Shown here: one piece after another, positions 1-12,718 of the stretch
Layout: each line of letters begins with the position of its first letter
Numbering within the stretch: position 1 is the first letter of the stretch
From: Lasiosphaeria ovina
Taxonomy: Eukaryota; Ascomycota; Sordariomycetes; Sordariales; Lasiosphaeriaceae
Assembly: GCA_033439765.1 (NCBI GenBank)
Contig: JAULSN010000010.1
Span: 806,001 to 870,000, forward strand
Direction of reading: 5' to 3'
DNA length: 64,000 nt
Translations under genes and position numbers: made by a program
Notes under the pieces: generated by a model
The model's database searches: none
What the model saw: only the letters and a program-made list of their open reading frames with translations
Told to the model about the DNA's origin: nothing

Positions 1-81
1 AGGGAGGTAAAGTGGGGGGGTAGGCCTGTGCGCAAAATGGGGTTGATTGGCTGCCTCGAATTCGAGGATGCCCAAAAACTT

Positions 82-89
82 TTAGGGTT
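82..89 (+). promoter_or_regulatory. Telobox-like motif TTAGGGTT upstream of RPS2
   Basis: The octamer TTAGGGTT lies about 140 bp upstream of the ribosomal protein ATG. TTAGGG-type sites bound by Tbf1-like factors are known in ribosomal protein promoters of several fungi. The match is exact, but it is one short site, so its function is inferred from position and from the kind of gene it precedes. Confidence 0.4.
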
Positions 90-225
90 GCTGCTTGGCA
101 CACCAGAAATCCCAAATGTCGCTGCAAAAAAGCTTCCCGCATCCGGAGAAAAAAACGTCGACTTGACCTGAAGTCCTCGACAGTCCACGACAGCAACATC
201 CTACTCCTCGATACGACAACTTCAA

Positions 226-1181
226 ATGGCTGATCGAGGAACCAGTGCCCCGCGCGGCGGCGGCTTTGCTGCCCGTGGAGACCGTGGCGGTGACCGTGGC
301 GGTCGTGGAGATCGCGGCCGCGGCCGTGGTGGACGTCGCGGTGGACGCCGTGGTGGAAAGAGCGAGGAGAAGGAGTGGCAGCCCGTGACCAAGCTCGGCC
401 GCCTGGTGAAGGCTGGCAAGATCAAGAGCATGGAGGAGATCTACCTGCACTCGCTCCCCATTAAGGAGTACCAGATTGTCGACTTCTTCCTGCCCAAGCT
501 CAAGGACGAGGTCATGAAGGTGCGCATTGCTCAATTGCCCCGCGATCCAAACCCGAGGAATTTCCAGCTGACTCTGATGTTTTGCCCCGGAATTAGATCA
601 AGCCCGTCCAGAAGCAGACTCGTGCCGGTCAGCGGACCCGGTTCAAGGCCATTGTCATCATTGGCGACTCCGAGGGCCACGTCGGTCTCGGAATCAAGAC
701 CTCGAAGGAAGTCGCGACTGCTATCCGCGCTGCCATCATTATCGCCAAGCTCAGCGTCATCCCCGTGAGACGAGGATACTGGGGCGCCAACCTCGGTCTC
801 CCACACTCTCTGCCCACCAAGGAGAGCGGCAAGTGCGGCTCCGTCACCGTCCGCGTAAGTACCAGAATAGCCCTGCTGTGCGGTTGAGAGGGCCCCGGTG
901 CTAACCAAACCACACAGCTTATCCCCGCTCCCCGCGGTACCTCTCTCGTCGCTTCGCCCGCCGTTAAGCGTCTGCTCCAGCTTGCCGGTATCGAAGATGC
1001 CTACACATCCTCTTCCGGCTCCACCAAGACCCTCGAGAACACCCTGAAGGCAACCTTCGCCGCTGTCTCCAACACCTACGGTTTCCTTACTCCCAATCTG
1101 TGGAAGGAGACCAAGCTGATCCGCAGTCCTCTTGAGGAGTTCGCCGACAGCTTGAGAGATGGCAAGCGGTATGCCAATTAA
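226..1181 (+). CDS. RPS2: 40S ribosomal protein S2 (uS5)
   Basis: This is a structural protein of the small cytosolic ribosomal subunit, near the decoding and mRNA-entry region. Three exons fit: 226-519, 597-854 and 918-1181, joined by GT-AG introns of 77 and 63 nt, giving 271 aa. The N-terminus (about residues 4-45) is an RGG-rich tail ([20 protein letters not shown]) typical of eukaryotic S2. Next come the S5 N-terminal RNA-binding domain (conserved KDEVMK / [18 protein letters not shown] across intron 1, then [20 protein letters not shown] and [14 protein letters not shown]) and the S5 C-terminal domain ([40 protein letters not shown]). Length agrees with the fungal family. The ATG at 226 is the only one giving the RGG tail and is preceded by CAA. 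Intron positions were set by unbroken alignment to the conserved family sequence as I remember it. High certainty. Confidence 0.97.
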
Positions 1182-1880
1182 GGTGCTGAATGAGGGTGGT
1201 GCTCATCAGCAGGGATGGTACTTTTGGGCGTCTGCGGATCTTTACTTGCATGGGCTCCGGCAAATGGCATGCATTGAGGCTGTCAAAAACTAGCACGACC
1301 AGCCTGGATCAATTTTAACGACTTGATATACAAATTCTGGGGCCGGCGTGATGATGTGCATCGTGTGCAATTGTACTATTCTAACTACCCATAGCAAGTC
1401 CCGTGCCCATCGTTAGAGAGATACGTGGACCAAGAGCAAGGACTCTCGTTGAGAAAAGTGTTGCCTGGCTAGGTTCTCTCTACTAGGGATACGGCCAATT
1501 TCGCCGGCTCGTCTCCCGGAACAGTCCACGTTTTGCCCCTTTTATCGGTTGCTCCTGCCCGGGCTATGAACATGGACACCGGGAAAGCAACGCACTTCTC
1601 CACCTAGCTCCTGCCATTCACTTCAGCTGACTGTTAGGGAAGGCAAGAAGCGGAACCTTTGCTAACAGTACGTTTAAATGGACGAGATTCGAATCCTGCA
1701 TTATTTTCTTGCCTCTCGAGAGTCATCACGCTCCTGGCCTCTCTGCGCGCCGCCTCTCCTTTTTGGACCTCGAATTTTGGACTTCGGTTTTGGAACCAAT
1801 TTTGACGTCCTCGTTTTGGAGATCTATAACATACCCCGTACTATTCCTGGAGCCGGCAACACCAAGCTGGGCTGTCTACC
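1182..1880. other. Intergenic region between RPS2 and the WSC gene
   Basis: About 700 bp holding the RPS2 3' flank and the promoter and leader of the secreted protein. Short open frames at 1678-1981 overlap the next gene out of frame and have no recognisable protein features. No RNA gene seen. Confidence 0.5.
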
Positions 1881-4800
1881 ATGCCGACTGTCGCTCATTT
1901 CTGCACGTTCCTTGCCCTTATTTCTCTCAGCTACGGCCTGAACGTACCCGCAAGCTTTGGAAATGTCACCAACACAACTAGTATCACAACCGCAGCTCCT
2001 GGCCCGCCACAAGATCGCTCACTGCCCATGGATGGAGTCATAGTTCTCGAACCGAACAGAATGGGCATCCCTGGACTTTCTATAATTCCGGCCCTGCTAT
2101 CCTCGTTCTTCAATGGACGGCCTACCACTACGACTGTCATGCCAACGCTGTCCAGCCAACTGTTGACCACCGGTGGCTTACAGGCACCAAGCGCTGTCCC
2201 AGATCAGACTTCATCAGGGTTGAACTCGGGTTCATCCAGTCTAGCAGGCCTTGGTGGAGTTCTGTCGGCTCTGAATACAATATTAAGCCCCTTGACAAAC
2301 CAGCCGAATGCTGCCCCATTATCGACCGCCAACCCCGTGGGTACTCTCGTCTCCATCCTCGAAAGTGTCCTCTCGGTCCCAGTGGCAGATAGTAGCCTGC
2401 CTTTGTCTGTTGCAGAAGGGCCGACGTCGCCGCTGTCGCCAGTACCGCCCACGACGTCTCTCATAGGATCCGCAGTCCCTCTATTGCCGACGCCACCTAT
2501 ATCATTGCCTCCGCCTCTGCCTAGCTTGACGATCACACTTCCATCGGTTGCTGGGAATCCATCTATTTTACAAGCGCTCACCGCGCTGCTCCCCTCAACC
2601 CCACCGGCAGCTTCTGCTATTGCACCACTGGTCTCAGAGGTGACGTCGTTGATCCCGCTACTGGGCACTCTGCTACCATCGGCGATGCCGTTTCTAACAC
2701 CTCTGGAGTCGATGCTCAGCTCCCAGCTGTCGGCAGCAGCCCCGGGAGTTGGATCTCTGGCGGCAGTGATTGCGTCGCAAGTGGCATCTCTCACACAGCA
2801 AGTCTTTTCTTCAACGTCGGTCCTAACGACAGATGTTCCCATCATGAGTGTTGAACTGCCCACAATCACCATCCCCGTCCCCATCGCGACAACTCTTGCT
2901 CCCCAGCTTTCCGGTTTGACTCTCCCCACGAACGCACCTCTGTCAGCGCTGGCAGCGACCTTATCAACTATCATCGGCTCTGGAAACCCTGGGTTGGTGA
3001 GCTCCATTGTGGGGGCAATAGTCTCGACACTGGACAGCATGATCTTGAGCGGCCAAGTAAATAGCCTCATTAGCGCCGCAACGGTGGCTGGAGGCTCTGT
3101 ACTCTCGCAGGTCACTCAGGAATAGTGCTCCCAGGTGACGATAGTGGGAGGATCCATGGCTACCATCTCTGTCCCTTGTGCTGCCGCCCCAACGACAACG
3201 GTGGCGACTGCGACGACAGATACACAGGCGCCTTTAGTTTCAGTTTCGGACTCGGCGACTAATTCCCAGATATCACTGGTTTCTGTTTCGGCCTCGGCCA
3301 CTTCTAGCGCAGGCATCTCTCCTCTCACTTCCAGCCCCCCCAGCAGTTCTTTGAGCGCTTTAGCTTCTTCGATTACTTTGCTCCCTGCTGCGCAGACTAC
3401 TAGCATACTGCCGATGCCATCGATCTCCAGTCTGGTGGCAAGCTCACAGACTGTGACAGTGACGGCTATACAGGTCAGTATCGTGACTGCCTGTTCTACA
3501 ACCTTGTAAGACCTCCCACCATCCCCAGCACGCTTTCCATGCTAATATAGAAACAAAGAACCTCGAGTGCATCGTGTCCGTCAATTGCACCATGCCCGTT
3601 GTGCCCGACAATCCCTCCCTGTCCTTCTAGTCCCAGCCCCGGCGGCGGTGTATCTCCTGCCTCGGTAGGCAACGGCGCGCAGGGCCCGTGTCCAGGCGAA
3701 GGCTACACGTGCAATGACTGTCTTGACGGCTGGTTCTGTCCTCCTCCACACACTCCGGCTTTGCCAGCCCCTTGTGGAAATGGCTGGCCATGCTATCACT
3801 GTTCCGGGGGGTGGTTTTGCGTCCCGTCTCCCACCCTCTTACCAACAACCGTTACCGTATGCCCGTTGTCGCAAGCCGGGATTGCAACTCCCGGGGCTGG
3901 CCTGACAACTCCTTCTACACCTGGAGATGGGGAGCAGACAACCGCTGCGGCAGATTCTGCGGGAGCTCTTCCACAAGAGACTCTGCATCCTGCAATCTCC
4001 GGGTGGCAATATGCTGGCTGTTATAAAGACGACTCAGCACGAGCCCTCCAAAACGCCTCGATTGCAGTATCGATCCCCCCCGGAATGACGAACGAGATGT
4101 GTATCAACTTCTGCAAAGATCAGGGTTTTAGTCTCGCGGGAACCGAGGATGGATATCAGTGTTTTTGCGGAAACGCGCTGGTAGACTCCTGGCTTGTCGG
4201 TGATTCGGAATGCAACGCGCCTTGTACGGGCGACCCGAACTGCTCCTGCGGTGGAAACTGGGCTCTGAGTGTCTGGAGCCCCGACGGCAAAGCTTCCAGG
4301 GTTATTGGGCCAGAGATGCAATTCGTCATACCAACCCCAACGCCAGGTCAAACAGAAATGTCACTTTTCGTTGGTGGTGTCCGTGCGATGGTCATGACCA
4401 TTACAACTGATGTGTTTGAGTTCCCGGCGGATATCAATGGTGCAACGACAACCAGTTCCTTGACTCCGGTGGCCCTTTCAACAGCCAACGCCTTTGTCGA
4501 CGGCGACTCAGTAGCCGCTAAAGACCTTGATGTTGAGGGTATCGCATCTACCGTGCACGCAATCGTCTCCGCTGCTATGAAAGAGGCACACCAGATTGCC
4601 TCAATGGAGGTTTTGAGGGCAAATTCCATGATTGCAGGGGCCAAGTCAGTTGTTGGTAAGGGATTTAAGAGCATTGCCGACGATCTGAGTGCGGTAGTAG
4701 CCGGGGCGTTCCCGGAGAAAGTTGCTTGGACGACGTGTAGCGTCACTATTACTACGTGCAGCACAACAACAACGATCAGCACAACGACTACATGTACTGC

Positions 4801-5737
4801 CTCGAGCCTTCTTTCCAGCACATCAACTCCCGCCGGCGGCCTGGCGCCGACAGTTGGGCAGCCAAGCTCCAGCGCAGGGACTGCATCTAGTTCGCCGACA
4901 ACAACGTCCTTGAACCAAAGCCAGGGACAAGCCCCTATTACACTCGGGTCAGGATCTTCACTTCCCCGGCCAAGCCTTTCAGGCGAATCTACCCCTAATC
5001 CCGCACCGGGCACAGCAAACCCGCCGTCGCAAAATGTCAGTCCCCAGCCCGGAAGTTCTAGCCTCCCGCTGTCTCCTTTTTCGGGCACGGCCTCTACACC
5101 CCTTAGCGGAGCCCAGCCCGGTTCACCGGGAAATCCGAGTTCGGGGATATCTGCAGCGCCGACGCCAATTTCGACGCCGACGTCTATGTCTTCTATCACC
5201 CCGTCAGGAATGAGTCAAGCAGCCCCACAGCCGCAGTCGCCTACAACGGTTACTCCTCCGACATCTTCTGAGCTTCCCTCGACCTCAAGTCCGTCTAGTT
5301 CTTTGTTTACAAGTCCACCAGCGGGTCCTACAACCGGTTCACTACCAGCCTCCCCGTCGAGCGTAGGGTCTCTGCCATCAGCTACCAGTCCAACCTCTTC
5401 TGGTCCTGCCAACGCTGGAGGCGTGGCCCCGATACCAAACACACCGCCTTCTTCGGCCAGCCAGGGCAATTCACCTCCAGCTTCGTCACCCAACACAAAC
5501 TCTCTACCATCAGGCTTTGGTCCCACATCTAGTGGCCCTGCCAACACTGGAGGCTTGGCCCCGGTATCTAGCACGCCGCCATCGTCGGCGAGCCCGGGCA
5601 ATCCATCTCTGAGCGGAGCGCTGCCCGTGCCGAATTCTTCTCCGGCAGGCCCACCTCCGATGGAAACGTACTACAAGCTATCTGAAAGTGGCAGCACAGG
5701 AGGTGCGCCTCGGGAAGTCCGGTCTTTTACTGCCTGA
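1881..5737 (+). CDS. Large secreted Ser/Thr/Pro-rich WSC-domain protein
   Basis: Probably a secreted or wall-associated mucin-like glycoprotein that binds carbohydrate through its WSC domain; no enzymatic activity is suggested. Proposed exons are 1881-3056, 3135-3505 and 3559-5737, about 1241 aa. Residues 1-19 form a signal peptide. Residues 20-520 are a low-complexity S/T/P/L-rich stalk. At about 560-604 two Cys modules repeat the pattern C-x2-C-x4-W-F-C (GYTCNDCLDGWFC and GWPCYHCSGGWFC). The WSC domain spans about 663-758 (GWQYAGCYKDD start, then spaced cysteines). A helical segment and a long S/P/G-rich tail follow, containing a duplicated block beginning TSSGPAN[AT]GG. No GPI signal or membrane segment is seen at the C-terminus. 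The first intron (3057-3134, 78 nt, GTAAAT...CAG) removes an in-frame TAG at 3123-3125. The second (3506-3558) joins the Cys-rich frame. The alternative is two genes, with the first ending at 3125. Confidence 0.75.
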
Positions 5738-6580
5738 GATGGTATTGCCATTACGGACATGAGGTGGACATAAATGGACCAAGTGAACTTGTTATGCCTA
5801 AGGGGCGCCAGAAACTGCAAAGCTAAACATATGTATAGCGTGGTTGGCCGTTGGAATCTCATAGTAAATGATGACGCGAAGAAGAAAGGGGGCGAGAGCA
5901 AGCTGGGCTATTTTATTCAGGAGGTGGGAGTTTTTTTGGTGCAACATTCAGTGACAGGAACAGAACATTTCCGCGGGGGACCATGGGCATGTTATGTTGG
6001 TTCAAGAGTTTGGTCGGGCTGGGGATTTCCCTCTTATGTCGAAGTGTTCAACAGCACGGTAGAGCCGCCTTTTTCTTTGTTTTCTTTCTGTCTTGTCTTG
6101 TTTTTATTAGATGTATACCTGCGCGAGGGCGGCAGTCTACCTATTCATGACTCAACCAAAATTGGAGACAGTTTCATTTGCCTCTCAGGAAAAAGGCAAC
6201 TGTAATTGGTGATATGCACGCGACTTTACGCATCTAAGGCCTAGCCGCGGTGGTTTTGTCTGTGCTTTTTTCCTCGCTGCACACGCATGTCTCGTCTCTT
6301 TTCATTTCCATAGGAAGGATGTTGTTCCCTGTCGCATCAAGCAGAGACGGAACCGTGGTCCGGACCTGTGTTTCACAGCCGCGAAGGTCCGGACTCGTTG
6401 CGGCACAGCAATACTGTAATGCTAAACGGGTTCCGAAGAAATATGGAAACGAATAGGATCCCGCCTAGCCTAGCACTGGCTGGCTCCTACCCTCCCTCTC
6501 ATCACACCCACTGTCCTCATTTCTTCGTCTGCGTGGCTATCTCTTTCACTTTGGGCACATTGCTTTTTGTGCAGAAGTTT

Positions 6581-6598
6581 GTAGGTAGGTAGGTAGGG
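6581..6598. repeat. GTAG tetranucleotide repeat
   Basis: A tandem GTAG tract of about four units in the gene-free interval. The same GGTA/TACC tetramer recurs across the window, for example at 32105-32122 and around 60650. Confidence 0.8.
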
Positions 6599-6702
6599 TG
6601 AAGAGCAAAAAAGCTAAGACACACCTGGCATCGGCGGGCGCAAAACACGGCTCGAGATGAACCCGATGCAGCCGGCGGCTTCAAAAATACCACATGGCAA
6701 GC

Positions 6703-6731
6703 GGGATGGGATGGGATGGGATGGGGGGGGG
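6703..6731. repeat. GGGAT pentanucleotide repeat ending in a G run
   Basis: Tandem GGGAT units run into nine or more consecutive G residues. Intergenic microsatellite, G-quadruplex-prone in principle. Confidence 0.85.
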
Positions 6732-7050
6732 TGGGTGCAGGTTTTGTTTTGAGCCGGCGGCCGGAGATGATGATGATGATTAAGGAAAACGGTAGATTGC
6801 CCCCTCTCCCCCTTCCGCAACCCTTCGACGTGGTGGCCTAGATTTTCTACTTTCTCTCACTTTGTAGGTACGTACTTAGTTGGGAGTTAGGACTTGGGTA
6901 GTAAGTAAGATGGATATGAGAGGGAGCGGGAAGTCAAAAAAATAATGAAAATGAGAAAAGAAACTGGCAGCGTGGTTGGTGTTGGTGTTGGTGTACCTAC
7001 CTATTCCATAATACACAGTATACGGGATGATGGGGGAGACCGGGAGGGGG

Positions 7051-7068
7051 TGTGTGTGTATATATATA
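7051..7068. repeat. TG/TA dinucleotide tract
   Basis: Short alternating TG then TA run in the gene-free interval; a simple microsatellite. Confidence 0.8.
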
Positions 7069-10000
7069 CCTAGGTATTTGTCTATATAGGTTGGGTCGTC
7101 CGTTGCGTGGGCGTGTTGCATCTAGAACCTCCGGTGTTTTAGCTCGAGATTCTCCCACTGCCGCGTAATTATGGTACAGTGCATGGTACCTAAGGTACGG
7201 AACATGTTTGGGTTGTATATGTAGGCATATGTGGCATACATAAGTTATCCAAGAGAGCAGGGAGTTGGGGGAAAGGGCCGCACGAAGCACAATAAGGACA
7301 ATTTTGCCGGGCGCCAACAATGAACACGTTTTTTTGTCTTTCCATGTCGTCCCTCGTCGGGGGAAAAGTGAGCTTGGCTACTTGGCAGGACGCCTCTCCC
7401 GTGGCTAAGCTTTTGTTGGCATGACGGCAGTTTGCTTGTCCTTGGCTTTTTTCCCGGGAAGCGAAACAGGGGGGCATGGCATGGCTTATGACCAACGTCA
7501 GAGCAACCTCTAAATGCGAGTTGTCGATGTCGATGGGGCAGTTGCCGTATAATCAGACTCTGTAAACTCAAAGGTATCGGTAGGGAACATCCACCAATAC
7601 ATACCTATCCAGCAATAAGTAATACTACTATAACAGCAAGTACCCTCTATGGCTTCTGGTATGTGGTTCTCTTTACTGCCTATATTGGACCTACCTGCCA
7701 GAGGGGTTTAGCTAATGTCGGGAACAGGTAGCTCTATGGTCTCTACTCAAGAGACATTTCTCCGATGTAGCACCCGCCGATGTCTGCGTGCTTTGAGAGA
7801 TTTTACGGTATTGCCCCAAACAGCACATATTGGAGCACTCTATCCCTTCAGCGGTAAGACTACAGCACGCAAGGCGATCCTGGGTCCAGGACAGGTTTTA
7901 TGTGTGGTGGCCAGAGCGCTTGGTTCTCGCATGGAACCCGCGCACGGGGAGGTGGAAGAGACTGTGGCATGAGAGTTGGAGACACTCGAGACGAGCAGAA
8001 TCACTCAGCAAAACCTTCTCGTCGATCGGCACCGCGAGAGCCGCAGGGTCCTCGGCAGCCCACGTGGCCAAAGATGAAAGAGTAACCCACTCCTGGGTAG
8101 GGCTGTTGATGCTGCTGCATCAAGGCACCGCAGCAATAGCTGTTCCAGAGTCCTGGGAACTCTGCTGCCTTTGGCGTTCTGGAAGCCATCCCAGCCTCCA
8201 GGTGCTCCGTCTGTGAGGCCGTCAGATCATGTACCCATTGGTTCCGAACAGTCTCCCCCCTCACCTCCCGTGTGTGGTATTTCGGGGAGAGCATGGTTGT
8301 ACCACTGTCTGTCGTGGCTAGACGAGCTTGCCAAGCAAAAGGGAAAAAATATGTTGTGCTTGAGTAGTAATGTCAGGTACGTAAGACTGAGAATCTGTGA
8401 TTCTCACGCCAGATAACCAGGTCCCTGGAGAAACACTGCCCTCTGCAAACAGAGGAGCCAGCTGCCACTGTGGGTCCGCTTATCTGAAGCTATCAACAGC
8501 ACCGGTGTAAATCGAAAGAGGCGACGGACACGATCCCCGGCCCACAAGCACCGTCGCGCTGGGTGAGATTGCATCTATAGCTACCCCAAGCCCGATCCCC
8601 GAGTAGGTCCCTAAGAGGGGAGATGTTGGGAGACACGGGACCGAGTCGGGTTGGGACTGGATGGCCATATCCGAGCCTTTGGGCAGGTGTGGAATTTGGC
8701 GCCTGGGACCGTCGACGCGGAATGCATTTTCTTGCAAAACAAGATCAACTGGATACAGCCTGGCGCTGGCAGGTCCGCTGCGTGGCAGATATCGACCACT
8801 CACTCGTACCGATGAAACCAATTTTCTTGGTGGATAAAACCGACCATCTAATCTTCAATTCGGGTAAATAGAAGACCGGCCAACTACGGGACATTAGAGC
8901 GAGTGATCGGCCGGGGTTTCTTTGCAAAAGACGCAGCCAGCGTGCGAATAAGCACATACCTAGTCGGTATGGGTGTTGTGTGTGCGTCCGTACCTATCCG
9001 TACTTTCTCTCACTGGGTAGTCCAACAACGCACAGCAAGAGAGCCACGGGCTCCCTTCGCATGGCCACCCTGTGTATGGTTTGCAAACCTGTCCATGGCT
9101 TTACGAATATTAATAATCAGGGAGCCGGCTGGCTGTCTGTGAACCTGTGGAGGCTGCAGTGTCACCGGCGAGACGGTATATATTTATTGTCTCCTCGCTT
9201 CTCATATCGAGAAAGAGGCGGCAACATAGCAGCGATTGGAGGGCTCGCTCGGTCGGCTCGACTTTTTGGTTGCAGCCAGCGGGTTTGGAACTTTGGATAC
9301 ACTCGCGGCCATATCTCCGTTTGGCAGCAGGCTAATCTGGGACAGGCAACTCGCCCATGGCCGTCATGGGCCATCATGTTGCCAATTGGCCTGGCGCCTA
9401 ACGATCGGGTACAGGTACGGTATGGTACGGGACAGGTTGCTCGGCCAGTTAAAAGCCACCACGGCAACGACGGCACGAGAACCACGAACTGCACAACAGC
9501 GGATAGCCATGTGCCATTGAGCCATGGCAGGGGAAGGAAGCGTCTTGCGTCGGGGGCTGCTTCTGTGCTGCAGGTGCTATCAGGTAGGGGCTTTCGAAGC
9601 TTGGCTCTAGCACTCCCGTAACCATTTGTTAGCTTCAATCGGGCGAAAGGGGAGAGAAAAAAGGAAATGTCAGGCGACCACCGTTGGCTTCTCAAGTGAT
9701 CAAAGTATAAACCCCTTTGCGGGGATTCTAGCCAGCCGGCTTTGGGTCGGGGGTTTTCTTTCTTTTTTTTGCTCTGCCTAATTCATTTTCTTTTTGCTAG
9801 GGTGTTGATTTGGAGACGAAACACACCACCCATGGTAATTGCTGAGCTGCATAACTCTTCGAGTTAATACCCGATAATTGCATAGATTTCAGAAAAATAA
9901 GCTATGGAGCACACCAGAATTGTGGAAATCTTCTCATTCGGTTACTATGTACTAACATGTTCAACCCACTGCCTCCTTCGCTTCCTGTACCCTCTTGGTG

Positions 10001-12700
10001 ATTCGGCTCAAGGTGCGGTAGTTTGCGTTGACCCCGAGCGAACGTACTGGTATTGGCCTTGTATTTATGTACCTACATACCCACAGCACACGTAACAGGC
10101 GTTAGTTGGGCTGATGAGGGATGAGGGGAAACGGAGACGGATGAGGGGAAAGTCACATCGCCTGATGATCATACGTCCACAGCTTGGCCGCTAGGGAAAC
10201 AGCGACACGAAGTCTAGATGCGGCTGGTTTCATGATGTCAGTGATGACGATGCAGGCTCACAAACGTGCAAAGTAGAATCAGTCGATAGCTGGAGGCCCC
10301 TATTTAGGGAACGCTTCGGTCTCAATGTGGGAGCAAACTTGGACCGTCCGCTTCCATCGTACAGGGGAAAGAGGAACGGGAGACAATAAATCAGCTTGAA
10401 CCTGACGAGGACGCAGCAATTCAGTGGGCCTCCGCCGTAACTGCGCACCGCTCCTACGTAGCGACGACGATCAGGCCGGCAGCTTATTAGTATTCCTATT
10501 TCTCACCTCTTCCTTTTTCTCTCCACCAAATTCACGTCTCGATATTATTTTTGCTCCCCCTCCTCTCTCCTCCCATCGGAGCCCTTCATCACCGTGCCAA
10601 ACGCTGAGCTGAAATAGCCTTCCAACCAGCAATCGGCAGTTTTGACGGGAAGGAGCCAGCAGCCAAGGACACAGAAAATTTATCGCCTGGTTGGCTGATG
10701 CCAAGTCTTGCTTGGCGTTCTCAGCCATGTGGTTTTCGACGCTACTCTCTGGGCAACGATGCCGCCAAGACTAGATGCCGCCTTGGCTTAAAAACGTTTC
10801 AAGGTGAGTGCTGGAGTGTTGTGGATTCCCACGAAGCCGTTGTGCCCTAGATCGCTTTATTCCATTTCCTCGGGCTCCAGAGAATGAAGAAGCCTCACGA
10901 TGCTCCGCATTGTTCGAAGTTAGCAGACGAGAAAAGGAGTTAGGTGAAGTCCCGAGTCCATTTGGGATGCAATGCCTACGTGCTGAGAAAGTCCTCGCCC
11001 AATTCATCCAATTGCGGGGAATTTCCGGGGTCTCACTTGGCAAAATGGGCGGGAAATATATTGACCAAGTTGCATTCGAATCGACTTGTCCAATGGGGTT
11101 CAGGAATTGCTTTGCGATCTCAAATTCGATTCCACTCCGGGGAAGGAAGCAAAGGAGGGAAATAAGAAAAAAAAAACGTAGGAGGAGGTTGCCAGGGCAT
11201 GGGGCTAGAGTCTAGACGCGTTCGACCGAAGGTTATGTTCGTTTTCTCCGTTTCTGCGCACTCGTAAGACAGGCACGCCAAGAAGAATGAGCGCAATATC
11301 CATCTGAACTAGCTCGACCGCCTTCTTCTGACCAACAGATATTCAGATGAACCCACAACACGTACCAAGAACAAGGATAGGTGAAATACAGGCATTACTT
11401 GGAGAAAAAATCAGATTGTTGTGCAGGAAGTGAGCACTCGTGTCTATTGGTGATCGATTGGGCCACTTCGCCAAGAGATCTTTTGGCTTTGGCGTGCGGC
11501 GCCTCTCCGGGGTTGTGGAGACGGTGGGACCTCTGTCCCCTGTCAAAAACGGGGAGGAGCTATGGCAAGAACATCATACACCACCAGTTTGCGCCTCACC
11601 CCTTCGTCCGTTGTCCGCTTGCGCTGCTTCACACTCGAACCACGCGGTGGGCATCGGCTTTCTATTATCAGCGCCTGGAGTCACACGGCTATCCCGATGC
11701 GTCAACGCTGCAAATGGGAGACTCGGGTTCTCAGAAAGACTGGCGCGGCTGGTCACACGGCATGGCGGAGTAAAAGAGTTAGGTAGGTGAGTATCCATCG
11801 TAAGCACTCAGTCTCCATAAAGCCCCTGCTCTTTCTCCCTTTCCCCGGACCGAGTGTCCAGCTATGCGAGCAGTGCCGCAGAGTCTGCGTTGTGGCCAGC
11901 GCGGAGACACGGGTATTTGGACGCGTCCAGATGTTTTCCCGTCAGGCGTAGCATACCCAGCAGCCCACACCGATCCAGGCCTTGGGCAGCTCTGGCTAGT
12001 AAGAGCACCTGGGTCCGGGAGGGCCTTTGTCAGTCCACACTCTACAGCAACACCGAGTGGGAGGAGGAGCCCAGTGCTCCCTCGTTGCCCGCATCTCTGG
12101 AAATTTGAATTTGGGGCCCACCGAACGGCCACAGCAGTTGCGGACCTCGGCTCACGTCCCGTTGTCCCCTTAGAAAGGTGTTGGGTCACTACTGCCTATT
12201 TGGTGCATGCTGATGCTGATGCACCACCACCGCACCACCCACAAAGCCATCCATTGGAACCTAAGTGACCTAACCAACCAGCCGTGGGCCGTGGCAGGTA
12301 CAGTACCTACTGTACAATATGTTCGTCAGCCAGGGTGGTGAGGTGACATGGAGTGAATTCAATTCAGCTCAATGTAGCCGGCACCTGGTGCTCATGCATC
12401 GGCTGGCATCCCAATTCCTCGTGCTCCGTCCGTGGTAGACTCTGGCCTGTCTCGCTCTCTGCACAGACAGACAACCAAAGGCAATAGCTCGCATCCATGT
12501 CATACTTTCTCCCCGTGGCCCGGCCTGGCACGCTTCCATTGCTTGGCCGTCCTCCTACACCCACTCCCACCCAAGGTTGTATCCATGCTTCCGTAGAGCG
12601 ACCCCTGCAATACACGGGACCGTGTTCCATTGTGGACTTTTTCGTCTCTTAGTTGACGATCCTAGACGAGACGGGCTATTTTCCCAATGATCCTCACCGT

Positions 12701-12718
12701 CCCCGCCTTATATTAAGC
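12701..12718 (+). promoter_or_regulatory. Putative core promoter of the acetate transporter (CCCCGC + TATATTA)
   Basis: CCCCGC at 12701-12706 reads GCGGGG on the other strand and matches the CreA/CRE1 consensus SYGGRG. It is followed at once by a TATA-like TTATATTA and a C/T-rich leader. The ATG is about 225 bp downstream. Carbon-catabolite control of acetate transporters is known in fungi; assigning it to this site is inference. Confidence 0.35.

Noticed and set aside
1684..1698. tRNA B-box-like GATTCGAATCC
   Set aside because: No matching T-stem, acceptor stem or A-box around it.
2204..3115. 303-codon minus-strand open frame
   Set aside because: Antisense shadow of the Ser/Thr/Pro-rich coding region of the WSC gene; biased composition keeps the opposite frame open.
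4348..5199. 283-codon minus-strand open frame
   Set aside because: Same cause: antisense of the low-complexity tail and middle of the WSC gene, without domain features.
5774..6205. 143-codon plus-strand ORF after the WSC gene
   Set aside because: No recognisable domain, biased and irregular composition, overlaps the likely 3' UTR.
8980..9621. 213-codon plus-strand ORF in the long gap
   Set aside because: Sequence rich in R, G, C and W without any fold-like pattern; an equally open minus-strand frame (9162-9695) overlaps it. Looks like chance.
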